Below are positions 33,239-41,366 of a stretch of DNA of 64,000 nt, piece after piece. The stretch is from Hymenobacter edaphi (GTDB lineage Bacteria > Bacteroidota > Bacteroidia > Cytophagales > Hymenobacteraceae). The notes beneath the pieces were generated by a model that ran no database searches, was not told the origin of the DNA, and saw only the letters and a program-made list of their open reading frames with translations. The stretch's first letter is position 1. The number at the start of each line of letters is the position of its first letter. Both the position numbers and the translations under genes were made by a program. The stretch is from positions 30,477 through 94,476 of the forward strand of contig NZ_QHKM01000014.1 in the NCBI RefSeq assembly GCF_003258365.1. The letters are read 5' to 3'.

Positions 33239-35473
33239 CTATGATTTGTTAAAGAGTAATTCAACCGCTGCACCATCGTAGAGCGGCGGGATATTACGTT
33301 CGAGCAGTTCGTCTTTGTCGTAAATGATATTGAGTTTGCCGAACTGCATCATAGCTGTATCAATCATATACATGCCGATGCCAATTCCCCCATTCTTCCT
33401 GCTGAAAAATGGTCTTACGATGTCCTCAATGTTGTCTTTAAATCCTGGTCCGTTGTCAGCCACTACAATCGAAACGCCATCAGCTGATTTAGTAGCTGAT
33501 ATAAAAATGCCTTTATTCGTTTTATATACAGTTTCAAGCCAGTAAATGCTGTTGTCGATAAGATTCATCAACATCGTTATCAGTAGGCGCTTATCACACC
33601 TTATTTCAGTGACATCGGGGTCAATATGTACGCCGATGCTGACTTTCCTCATCTGCAACCGCAACTCATAGTTCTTGATAGCCTGCTCTATGGTTTCAGC
33701 CAACGGAATGTTTTTGATTCCCCCTTTCCTTAAAATGGATAAAATACCATTGACATAATCGTTTAGCTCATTGACCTGACTCTTTAGTTTGATTGAATCA
33801 AGAGGATTCTCTCTGACACTAGTCTGTAGCCTCGGAACGAGTTTTTCAATCTCATGAATAGCAAAGGAGGCTGTCATGCCAACACCAGCTGGAATCAGGA
33901 GAGCGGTTTTATCCTGCTGGTATCTTTTTTCAAGTGCATTTGCCTCTGATAAAATTCTCTTTTTTTCCTGAGCATCAGGAATAACCGCGCTCTCAACCAA
34001 TTGCTTAAAGCTTTTGATATTGCCCTCAAAAGAGTTTGGACTTTCTTTGCGATTGAGCTCTAGCCACTTCCTGCGGTCAACTGAGCGTTCAACTTTGAAT
34101 TCGTTGAAAATGAATTCAAGACAGAGAACAAATTTATCAAAAGCCTTATTAGCAATAAAGCCCTCTCTATTGGTCTTTTCAACAAGCGCACCGGATTTCG
34201 CCGGGTCCAGATAAACGAAGCCTATAACCTGATTATTAGAAAACCATTCTTTGTTTTGAACCCGGTTAAGGTCAAAACCAAGCCAGTCATTACCTGGCTC
34301 CCCATAATCATAAACGCGCAGGTCACCTTTAAAGACCTTTATACCTGCCTGCTCTTTCAGCAAATCCTTAATCAGGCTAGGGTCAGGCATTGTATCCCGC
34401 AATGACTGGGCATCCAAGTCGTATGAATACACATCGAGTTTCAACGGGCCAAACGAAGTTGATTCGTCCAAAAGAGACTCTGTATGGGTCTCGACCTCTT
34501 CTGCAGCAATTTCCTTGTTTTTGGCAAAGAAGTCGCGTACGGACTGTTTCAGCTCGTCCTTAATATTTCTCTTGTACTTCTTCAGTACCAATGTGTCTTT
34601 ACTTTTCTTATCAATATCTCTGCGTCCAAGCGTTGAGTTGTTTTGTGCAGAGAAATGATATTCAAAAGTCAGGTTGTATTGAGGGTCCAGCGTTGCCGTG
34701 AGCTTGTACGGCGCAGACTCCAAAACCTCGTTTATGCTTGGAATAGCTTTAAGCCAGTCATTATGGAAATTGAGTGATATCCTAAAGTCCTGCTCATTGT
34801 TCTTGGGCGAAAGCATAGATGTAGTGCTTCGCTTGAGCTGTCTGGCCATGCCCTTCGTCCATGTTTCCTTTAAATCACTCAGTTCAATGTAAGTGCCGGA
34901 AGTCTCTTCAAAATGAAATGACAAGGGGTCAGTCACCTTCTTCCATGAAACACCAACTTCAGTAAGATATTTCTGGGAGGAAAATGTGCGCCAGTCTATC
35001 TCGACATGCAACTCGTAGTTCATCAGGTCTATAGAGACCAGATTGCCATCCTTGTCAACCTGAATTTCTGCGGGCCTGGTTTTGAGCTTGATAAGGTTGC
35101 TAAGCTTATGAACCGCGAACCGCCCTACTCCTTTCTCACCCATCGGGACCCTTTTAAAAACAGGGCTCAGTTTCGCTTTTCTTGTGCCATCCTTTTGCAG
35201 TGGTTTGCGGAAATCAGTTCCCGGTTCAAACCATACATTGGTTAGTACAGTCTCATTAATTCCGGTACCGTTATCCTCAATTATTATCTGTGTTCTTTCT
35301 GGCGACTCTACAAATTTAAAATCTACTTTAACTTCCTTTGCATCTGCATCATAACTGTTTTTGATGAGTTCATAAATGGCCATAACGGGGCTTTTTATGA
35401 GCTCTTCGCCCAGAAGTATCAGAATGCTAGCTTTAGGCTTGAATTGCACTTGATTGCCGCTTGGTTTTGCCAT
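33239..35473 (-). CDS. Double-GHKL protein: MORC/Hsp90-like ATPase plus histidine-kinase core
   Basis: A 744-residue protein with two ATP-binding modules. N-terminal: E35-LIKN-SYDADA, EDNGTGI (66-72) and GEKGVGRFA, as in Hsp90/MORC ATPases. C-terminal, from about residue 535: a possible phospho-acceptor helix SFAIHEIEKLVPRL, then the kinase motifs MNLIDNSIYWLE (N), VVADNGPGF (G1), RPFFSRKNGGIGIGM (F/G2). The first module could sense nucleic acid or assemble as a clamp, while the second could phosphorylate the receiver-like protein encoded next. G+C is well below that of the neighbouring defence genes. It is the first gene of the operon running to 30617. Confidence 0.85.
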   Translation of the reverse strand: MAKPSGNQVQFKPKASILILLGEELIKSPVMAIYELIKNSYDADAKEVKVDFKFVESPERTQIIIEDNGTGINETVLTNVWFEPGTDFRKPLQKDGTRKAKLSPVFKRVPMGEKGVGRFAVHKLSNLIKLKTRPAEIQVDKDGNLVSIDLMNYELHVEIDWRTFSSQKYLTEVGVSWKKVTDPLSFHFEETSGTYIELSDLKETWTKGMARQLKRSTTSMLSPKNNEQDFRISLNFHNDWLKAIPSINEVLESAPYKLTATLDPQYNLTFEYHFSAQNNSTLGRRDIDKKSKDTLVLKKYKRNIKDELKQSVRDFFAKNKEIAAEEVETHTESLLDESTSFGPLKLDVYSYDLDAQSLRDTMPDPSLIKDLLKEQAGIKVFKGDLRVYDYGEPGNDWLGFDLNRVQNKEWFSNNQVIGFVYLDPAKSGALVEKTNREGFIANKAFDKFVLCLEFIFNEFKVERSVDRRKWLELNRKESPNSFEGNIKSFKQLVESAVIPDAQEKKRILSEANALEKRYQQDKTALLIPAGVGMTASFAIHEIEKLVPRLQTSVRENPLDSIKLKSQVNELNDYVNGILSILRKGGIKNIPLAETIEQAIKNYELRLQMRKVSIGVHIDPDVTEIRCDKRLLITMLMNLIDNSIYWLETVYKTNKGIFISATKSADGVSIVVADNGPGFKDNIEDIVRPFFSRKNGGIGIGMYMIDTAMMQFGKLNIIYDKDELLERNIPPLYDGAAVELLFNKS

Positions 35474-35555
35474 GTTCAGTAAGGAAGAATTCTGAAGTTA
35501 ATATGAGGAATTACTAATGATGGCCAAGCGAAGAATACAACAGAGCTAATAATAC

Positions 35556-35825
35556 TTATGCGAATTCCAGATAAAAAACCAGATTTTCTAAATCTGCGTC
35601 GAGTTCGGACTGATTTGCATAGAAGAAATTTTCTTCTTCTATGATTCCATCATTCTGGCAAACTGTTATTTGTAGGGTTGGGCCTTCACCACGACCACTA
35701 TCACGCATTCTTTCTTTATAGAATTCTGCGTCAGGATACTGAGCGGAAATAGCTGATACATAATCTGAAAGTGCACGATTAAAAAGACCCGGAATGGGTT
35801 CGGTTGTCAAAGGCTGGTTACTCAT
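35556..35825 (-). CDS. Small acidic hypothetical protein (89 aa)
   Basis: No family recognised. A compact acidic protein (LNRALSDYVSAISAQYPDAE-like helix, then TLQITVCQNDG strands and an acidic helix ending VFYLEFA). It is upstream of and on the same strand as the GHKL operon, with an 82-base gap, and shares its lower G+C, so it arrived with it. It could be a small regulator or sensor of that system. Confidence 0.6.
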   Translation of the reverse strand: MSNQPLTTEPIPGLFNRALSDYVSAISAQYPDAEFYKERMRDSGRGEGPTLQITVCQNDGIIEEENFFYANQSELDADLENLVFYLEFA

Positions 35826-35914
35826 ATCATTGTTGCCTTAAAGTTCTTAGCATTCAGCTAGGGAAATACTTTCAAACCCTCTTGGCTGCGCTGGTAAAGC
35901 GTTTTATGGATTGA

Positions 35915-35949
35915 AACCACAAGTTAGCGGGAATCCTTGTTTTGTGGTT
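35915..35949. other. Inverted repeat beside the integrase, possible attachment site
   Basis: AACCACAA (35915-35922) and TTGTGGTT (35942-35949) flank a 19-base spacer, 12 bases past the integrase stop codon. Tyrosine recombinase core sites are short inverted repeats next to the gene, so this is an att candidate. I did not find a matching second copy in the window. Confidence 0.35.
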
Positions 35950-35960
35950 AACAGGCGTGT

Positions 35961-36965
35961 CTACAAGCCCAGTGACTGGGCAGCGTTATAAGCTACCACG
36001 TCCGAAAGACGGGTATAGCGGCTAATGATTGCGTCCGTTTTTTGCTTCGTCTGGTTCTTGATGAATTCGTTGGACTGACCGTTGAGCTTCGCAGTGGTAA
36101 TAAAGGAGGCCCGCAACGAGTGCGCGGAGTACTGTTCGCCCAAGTGCTGCTTGACTAGGCGATTTACGCGCACATCGGAGAGGCGCTTCTGGGAAGGCTT
36201 GCTTTCGCCGGCTTTCTGGCCGCGTACCAGCGAGACAAACACTGGCCCGGATGTGCGGCCCAGTACCTTTTGCCAGTCCAAAAACGCACGCACAGGGCAG
36301 TATCGTGGGTTAGCCGCGTAAAACAGTGCTTTGTCTTCGGTCTCCCCGGCCTGGTTGGTCTTGCTGGTCTGCAGGTGGACCACCAACGCGGCGTCGGTCA
36401 TTTCAACCTGCTCCAAGTCAAGGGCCACCAGCTCCGAGCGCCGGAACGCGCCGGCAAACCCCATTAACAACAAGGCCCGGTCGCGCAGGCCGGCAGCCGT
36501 TTCCAAGTCCAACGCGTTGAGAGCCTGTTTTAAATGCGCCACCGTGAAGGCAGGGGCCTGTTTTTGCCGCTTGCCGAGTTCGCGGGCAACGCCCTTGAGC
36601 AACACGTTTAACGCAGGTGCGTCTACGGCAGAGGGCAATCCCATCAATTGGTGCTTCTTTGCAATGGCAGCCAGGTGCCGGTGGATGGTGGCCAGCTTGC
36701 GGGGCAAGTCGGCTAGGTGCGCGATGTAGCTCGCCAGCGTGGTCACGTCAGCTGGGTACGGCGTTAGCTGTTGCTCAGCGCAGTAAGATTCAAACGTGGC
36801 CAAGTCGGTCGCATAAGCTAGTCGGGTATTGTCGGCTCCTTCGAGGCCGCGTACCAAGTAGCGGCTGACCGCCGCCGGCACCGCGCCCGAGAGGTCGGTC
36901 AATGACAGTGCCGGCGCGGAACTGGCCACCATCGGCAGGCTGGCTTTCTTTCCCTTTTGTTTCAT
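35961..36965 (-). CDS. Tyrosine recombinase / phage-type integrase
   Basis: Site-specific recombinase that could have inserted the neighbouring lower-G+C operon or part of the island. The 334-residue protein has a SAM-like N-terminal arm domain (SRYLVRGLEGADNTRLAYATD) and the catalytic domain with Arg176 in FRRSELVALD, Lys202, His282-x-x-Arg285 in HSLRASF and the nucleophile Tyr317 in SRYTRLSD. All required residues are present, so it may be active. It is the last gene of a minus-strand row beginning at 40225. Confidence 0.93.
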   Translation of the reverse strand: MKQKGKKASLPMVASSAPALSLTDLSGAVPAAVSRYLVRGLEGADNTRLAYATDLATFESYCAEQQLTPYPADVTTLASYIAHLADLPRKLATIHRHLAAIAKKHQLMGLPSAVDAPALNVLLKGVARELGKRQKQAPAFTVAHLKQALNALDLETAAGLRDRALLLMGFAGAFRRSELVALDLEQVEMTDAALVVHLQTSKTNQAGETEDKALFYAANPRYCPVRAFLDWQKVLGRTSGPVFVSLVRGQKAGESKPSQKRLSDVRVNRLVKQHLGEQYSAHSLRASFITTAKLNGQSNEFIKNQTKQKTDAIISRYTRLSDVVAYNAAQSLGL

Positions 36966-37022
36966 GGAAAGGCTTTGTGTCTCTATTAAGTATAGAGGAC
37001 TATAGTGCGTGATGGGTTGGCA

Positions 37023-38762
37023 TTATTCGTCTTGTGCCCCTTCGTTAACAATATCCAGCAGTTCGTACAGCATCTGCTCGGGGACCGCGGCAAGGCCTCG
37101 TTCGTGCGCGTAATTTTCCAAGAAGAGCGAAAACGGATGCACAGTACCCAAAATAGTGGCCTCCAACTCAGCCTGCGAATGCACCACCCGATTGGCCGGC
37201 TTGATGTGAAGCAAGTACGCATCCAGCACGTCTTCAAACACCATTCTCCCATCCCGGAAGTGCTCGTGAAATGCCAAGAGGGTGTCCACGTCGACGATGA
37301 CCAGCGGCTTTACATGCTGAATCGGCAGTCCTGTCGCTGCCAGGGCGGCTAATTCCGCTTGAAACCAACTATCTACCACCTCATTTAGTCCGGGTTGGTT
37401 GTAGAGGCGGTCGTGGACCACCAAAACGGGATAGATGCTAAGTTGGGCAGGGTCATAGTCCGTGTCGAAAGGCAGCGCTTTTTCGAGCAATCGTTTTACG
37501 TTGTTAAGCAGTTGGAGCGCTGCTTTCGGGTGAGCGCCATCCCGGTAAAACTTCTTTTCAATTTCCTGGAGGTACGTGAGGAAATCGTGGCCGGCTTTGG
37601 CGTCTTTGTGCACTAGGACGTCCTTGGACTCAAAGACGACCGCCCGGTGGTCTTGCCGGAAGTAATAATCCGGTTCGGCTTGCCCAGCCAACTGCCAGCC
37701 GGCTTTGATGGCATTTCCGCTTAGGGCGAGGCCGCGGCCGAGGAAGATGGCGTCGAGTAGCAGATATAAGAGGTATTGTTCAGAAAACAAGTCGCAGTAT
37801 TCCGACCGCCAGTCTTTGATGCGATGCCCTTTGTCCAAGGCTTGGTTGACCCGGCTGAATTGGAAGTACAACCCTTTGTGGAGCATCTCCAGCACCAGCA
37901 CCGGGAAAATCAGAATGAACGCGCCGGGTTCGTACTCCCACAGCGGAGTAGACCGCAAACTTGTGAAGTCGGCCGTGTCCAAGGGCTGGCCTTCTGGCAG
38001 CGCGAAGTGGCGCAAAAAGGCGCACGAATCTTCAAAGTCCTCATCCTTTGGGACCTCGACGATGATGGTGCCGGGGTTTTCCGATTGCATGACCGGCCGG
38101 ATGATACCGCCCAACCGGCGAAAGAAGTCCTGCCAAGTCTGGCAACGGAAATGATGCAAGAAAGCCTGCAGCAGGGGAGCGAACCGTGCTTCTTTCGCCA
38201 AAAACTCGAAGAACCGCACCGATTTAATCAGCTGCGCGATGGTGACATTCGGTAGGTTATGGTTCACCAGTTCTGCATCCGAAAAAGTGCTGCCCAGCGA
38301 CAGCGCCGCTAGCTCGTGCCCGGGCAGTAACCGCTTGGCCTCCGCCGTTGCCTGGCTTTGCTCCGCGATGTAGAAGTGGTTAAGCGCTAAGCACGCTTTG
38401 AAAAAGTCCCGCTCCAGTTCCGCCGGTGTTTTGGTTTCTTCTTCGGGCAGGTCAAAGCAATAGCAGAATAACTGCAGGATTGCCTTGGCGTGTAAGAACC
38501 CAACCTTTTGCTGGCTCGCCCGGGCAATCGCCCGCATCTTGTAGTACACTTGGTCGGCGAAAGGCTGGCTGTGGGGGCCAAATAACTGTTGCCACTCGGT
38601 TTGGTAGTCCCGGTCGGAGGCCGGGACTTTGCTCAGGTAGCCGAGCAGGTGGGCAACGCACTGCAGAGCGCGCTTCCGGCCCATGCCGGCCAGGTACGTT
38701 TCGACAGGTTGAGGCTGTCCGTCGAACAGGTCAGAAAATTCCAGGAGTAGGTGTCGGGTCAT
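37023..38762 (-). CDS. Unknown protein with PD-(D/E)xK-like nuclease motif
   Basis: A 579-residue protein, family not recognised. The N-terminal half is helical. Around residues 365-390, EPDYYFRQDHRAVVFESKD has the spacing of a PD-(D/E)xK nuclease active site (Asp, then Glu-x-Lys). The C-terminal part (LYNQPGLNEVVDSWFQ and FVLVIVDV-like strands) looks like an extended alpha/beta domain. Start ATG 38762 is preferred over 38801, because the latter overlaps a promoter and a 16-base palindrome. That palindrome and a TACATTTG box at 38788-38795 indicate tight transcriptional control, as for a harmful effector. Confidence 0.65.
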   Translation of the reverse strand: MTRHLLLEFSDLFDGQPQPVETYLAGMGRKRALQCVAHLLGYLSKVPASDRDYQTEWQQLFGPHSQPFADQVYYKMRAIARASQQKVGFLHAKAILQLFCYCFDLPEEETKTPAELERDFFKACLALNHFYIAEQSQATAEAKRLLPGHELAALSLGSTFSDAELVNHNLPNVTIAQLIKSVRFFEFLAKEARFAPLLQAFLHHFRCQTWQDFFRRLGGIIRPVMQSENPGTIIVEVPKDEDFEDSCAFLRHFALPEGQPLDTADFTSLRSTPLWEYEPGAFILIFPVLVLEMLHKGLYFQFSRVNQALDKGHRIKDWRSEYCDLFSEQYLLYLLLDAIFLGRGLALSGNAIKAGWQLAGQAEPDYYFRQDHRAVVFESKDVLVHKDAKAGHDFLTYLQEIEKKFYRDGAHPKAALQLLNNVKRLLEKALPFDTDYDPAQLSIYPVLVVHDRLYNQPGLNEVVDSWFQAELAALAATGLPIQHVKPLVIVDVDTLLAFHEHFRDGRMVFEDVLDAYLLHIKPANRVVHSQAELEATILGTVHPFSLFLENYAHERGLAAVPEQMLYELLDIVNEGAQDE

Positions 38763-38787
38763 GGGGAACGGGTCAAAAACGGTCCCC

Positions 38788-38839
38788 CAAATGTAACACA
38801 AGTTTAGGTACGATAATGAAGCCTTATCGTACCTAAACT
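38788..38839 (-). promoter_or_regulatory. Promoter with a perfect 16-bp palindromic operator
   Basis: On the minus strand TACATTTG (38788-38795) matches TAnnTTTG and lies 25 bases before the ATG at 38762. Directly upstream are two perfect 16-base arms, AGTTTAGGTACGATAA (38801-38816) and its reverse complement (38824-38839), around a 7-base loop. The arms cover the -33 region, so a dimeric repressor bound there would block transcription. It has no T-run and is unlikely to be only a terminator for the gene at 38861. Confidence 0.75.
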
Positions 38840-38860
38840 AATGGATTTTCCCTAAGAGCC

Positions 38861-39148
38861 TCAAGCTTGGCTCTCCAAGTAGTCCTGCCAGATTTCTTCC
38901 CACTCGCTCAGGTGCGCCTGCGCGGATTCATAGCTTGGAAAATCGTAGGCAATAACGTCGACCAAGTATTCCTTTTCCCAATGCTTCGTGCCCGGGTGCA
39001 GCACATATACCGGCCGGGTTTTGTATTCCACGAGCAGTTGCCGTGTGTCGTTGCCATCCGTTAGAAAGGGGGACAACTTAAAGCATTTGATTTGCGCCAG
39101 GTCGAGGGTTAGGCCCGCGTGCGTGGTGACGGTTGGTTTGTTATTCAT
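38861..39148 (-). CDS. Small hypothetical protein (95 aa)
   Basis: No family recognised. It begins MNNKPTVTTHAGLTLDLAQ, contains a beta-rich core (RQLLVEYKTRPVYVLHPGT) and ends with an acidic Trp-rich helix (LSEWEEIWQDYLESQ). It follows the GIY-YIG gene by 9 bases and precedes the nuclease-like gene at 37023 on the same strand. It may be an inhibitor or partner of either. Confidence 0.6.
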   Translation of the reverse strand: MNNKPTVTTHAGLTLDLAQIKCFKLSPFLTDGNDTRQLLVEYKTRPVYVLHPGTKHWEKEYLVDVIAYDFPSYESAQAHLSEWEEIWQDYLESQA

Positions 39149-39157
39149 CGGAAGCTT

Positions 39158-40225
39158 TTAATTAAGGCCATGGGCGCGGGAGCCCAGCTTTTTCATAAAA
39201 AGGTATTCGCGCTTGATGACCTCCGGCCGCGTCATGGTTTTGGGCAGGGTCATCAGCACCGTGAACTGGAAATGCCGACCGTGCTGCGCATCGGCGGCCA
39301 GGAGTTTCTCTAGTTCCACGTTGCCGCCGTGGCCACCCGTGGTGACGTACTCCCGCCACCGTCCCCAGATGCCTTCCGTGCCCGAAGCAGAGCCGATGTA
39401 TTGCCGGCCGCTGGACTGGTCCAGAATCAAGTAGACCCCAGCCGTGGCCGAGAGCATCCGGTACCACTCGTCCCGGGGCGACTGGCTCGTGACGAGCTGT
39501 GCCAGTTCCGCGTACGAGAGGGTGAAATCCAGGTAATCGGTAAAGGGCTGGCTGAACGGCTTGGGCTGAATCTCCAGCACGGTCTTCCCTGCTTCCGGCC
39601 GCAGCCACTGGTGCCAGCTGATAGCGGCTTTGCCCCAATCGAAGATGACGCGCTCTTTCAGGTCGGCAAAGCCAGGTACTTCGACCAAGTTGTAGTAGAC
39701 ATGTTCTTCGGTTTCGCGTTCGATGCCCTGCACCCGAAACACCCCCACGAAACGGGCCCGGCTGCCCGGCTCGCCCAGGCAGGCTACGACGAAGTCGCAT
39801 TTGTCAAATACGCGGTTACCCTGCTGGCGCTGGTAGTCGAGGAAAGCCGGCCGGTGGTTGCGGTAGAGGTCGTGGATGTCCATTGTGCCGCTGGTATCGC
39901 GGTGCCGCACCAGCTTAGTGGGGGCCGTGCGCGGGAGGCCGCGGGCATAGAGCAGTTCCTGCAAGGTGACGGGATTACTAGGTGCGACCTCAACTGCTGC
40001 TTCTTTATACTGATAAGCGCAGCCATCGAGAACCCCTTGGTCTAGGCCAGGGTAGCTGAACACGATTTCCCGTCCGTTGGCTTCGCGCAGAATGGTGCAC
40101 AACTGCTCCGGGCCAAAGCCCATCATATAAGATACGGGGCTCTCAGCCCCGGGAAACCGTTGTTGATACTCCTGCAGCAAAGCACTCAGCTCGCGCCCGT
40201 TGTCTAAAAGGGATTCGTTGCTCAT
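39158..40225 (-). CDS. GIY-YIG nuclease with N-terminal unknown domain
   Basis: A 355-residue protein. The C-terminal domain is a GIY-YIG endonuclease: GVYLILDQ (263-270), QYIGSA (275-280), Arg in WGRWREYV (287-294) and an ELEKLL helix (about 304) supplying the metal-binding Glu. Residues 1-255 form a separate domain (PVSYMMGFGPEQL, TGTMDIHDLYRNHRPAFLDYQ) that could bind DNA or a trigger. Start ATG 40225 is chosen over upstream frames that run into the divergent intergenic region. It is the first gene of the minus-strand unit that also contains 38861; a nuclease effector is likely. Confidence 0.75.
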   Translation of the reverse strand: MSNESLLDNGRELSALLQEYQQRFPGAESPVSYMMGFGPEQLCTILREANGREIVFSYPGLDQGVLDGCAYQYKEAAVEVAPSNPVTLQELLYARGLPRTAPTKLVRHRDTSGTMDIHDLYRNHRPAFLDYQRQQGNRVFDKCDFVVACLGEPGSRARFVGVFRVQGIERETEEHVYYNLVEVPGFADLKERVIFDWGKAAISWHQWLRPEAGKTVLEIQPKPFSQPFTDYLDFTLSYAELAQLVTSQSPRDEWYRMLSATAGVYLILDQSSGRQYIGSASGTEGIWGRWREYVTTGGHGGNVELEKLLAADAQHGRHFQFTVLMTLPKTMTRPEVIKREYLFMKKLGSRAHGLN

Positions 40226-40403
40226 GCGATAAGGGCTGAGGAAATGGCAGCCGCGCCTAATAAGAGGCGAAGAACCGGCCAATCCAAATCGAAGATATCC
40301 CGAACATTTAGCTTCCCCCGGCAGCGAATTACCGCTTCGATGAAGAACGACACGTTTTGTCGCGGCCGGCGTGGACCTTCGGTTAAAATTGTCCCCCGTG
40401 CCC

Positions 40404-40928
40404 ATGCAAACACCCGCTATCCTCCCACAAATAACTGGCCCGGTCGAGGCGGAATGGTTATTATCCACCTGGCGCCTCGAATGCCAAAGCCTGCCCGCGG
40501 TGCAGGCACTGACGCCCTCCACCGAAAACGAGCTAATGGCCCTGTTTACGTACATTCTGTCGGATAAGGGCGACGTGAATGTAGACCATCAGGACCTGTG
40601 GGAGGTATTGGTGGGAGCGACAGCCCTGCAATTCAGCTCGGCCACCAGCCAAGGTTCAAACCGCGCTGAGGTAGCCGGGCAGCAACTGTGGGCCACTTCC
40701 GCTGTTCTGGGCGATGCGACCCTGCCGGCCCACCGCCTGTTGTTGGTCATCCAAAGCGGGACGAACGCGGAATTGGAAATGGACGAGCTCACCCAACTCG
40801 TGGAGGGTATGGTCCATCAAGCCGGTGACCAAGCCGAGGTAGTATTTGGACACGGCCTCAATCCCGCCCTTGGCGAGCGCATACAGGTGCTGATGCTGGT
40901 GAGCCGGAACGAAGGCCGCATTGTTTAG
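40404..40928 (+). CDS. FtsZ fragment: T7 loop plus C-terminal domain, no GTPase domain
   Basis: A 174-residue protein that matches only the second half of FtsZ. NELMALFTYIL (42-52) resembles the end of FtsZ helix H7. Residues 56-64 (GDVNVDHQD) match the T7 synergy loop GxxNxDxxD, whose Asp residues trigger GTP hydrolysis in the next subunit. SSATSQGSNRAEVAGQQLW and LPAHRLLLVIQSG, then AEVVFGHGLNPALGERIQV, follow the FtsZ C-terminal domain to the end. The GTP-binding Rossmann half is absent, replaced by about 40 unrelated residues. Such a piece could bind the exposed nucleotide face of FtsZ and cap filaments. It lies 12 bases before the sigma-like gene, inside the island. ATG 40404. Confidence 0.75.
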   Translation: MQTPAILPQITGPVEAEWLLSTWRLECQSLPAVQALTPSTENELMALFTYILSDKGDVNVDHQDLWEVLVGATALQFSSATSQGSNRAEVAGQQLWATSAVLGDATLPAHRLLLVIQSGTNAELEMDELTQLVEGMVHQAGDQAEVVFGHGLNPALGERIQVLMLVSRNEGRIV

Positions 40929-40940
40929 CCGCCGCCCCGA

Positions 40941-41246
40941 ATGATGCGTCCCTTACATATCGTTAAGCCCGTTCGCACAGCGTGCGAAGCACCGACGGCG
41001 GTTCAGGCGCGCCCACTGCCTTCCGCTGAACTTCCAGCCAGCATAGCCGCCTACATCGTTTCCGTTGCTCGCCGCTACCAGAACCAGGGACTTACCCTGA
41101 CGCAGTTGGCCGCAGCCGGCGAGCAAGGATGGCAGCAGGCGCAACGGCATTATGGACCTGCCGCCGACCAACTCGACCGATGGGGCGCGTGGTGGGTGCG
41201 GGAAAGTATGTCCATGGCCCTGGAGGCACGGCTGACCGGAGGCTAG
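40941..41246 (+). CDS. Mini sigma-70: region 2 fragment of an RpoD-like factor
   Basis: A 101-residue protein that matches the start and region 2 of Bacteroidetes RpoD. The N-terminus MRPLHIVK resembles the RpoD start (MRxLxIxK), and IVSVARRYQNQGLTL followed by GWQQAQRHYG and WGAWWVRESMSMALE follows regions 2.1-2.4, with the paired Trp of region 2.3. Regions 1.2, 3 and 4 are absent. Residues of region 2.2 that contact core polymerase (an acidic Asp and Glu in LIxEGNxG) are replaced (QLAAAGEQG), so normal core binding may be lost. No stop or frameshift interrupts it. Possible roles are decoy, anti-sigma-like regulator or relic. It follows the FtsZ-like gene by 12 bases. Confidence 0.7.
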   Translation: MMRPLHIVKPVRTACEAPTAVQARPLPSAELPASIAAYIVSVARRYQNQGLTLTQLAAAGEQGWQQAQRHYGPAADQLDRWGAWWVRESMSMALEARLTGG

Positions 41247-41366
41247 GATAAAGTATAAGCCCCCCATTGCCCGGCGTAACCAATCCTTATCTTGCATCCT
41301 GCTTGTGTAAGGAATAGCCTTTGAACTATTCAATTTCATGCCTTAGTCAGGGGAATTAGCGGTTAA

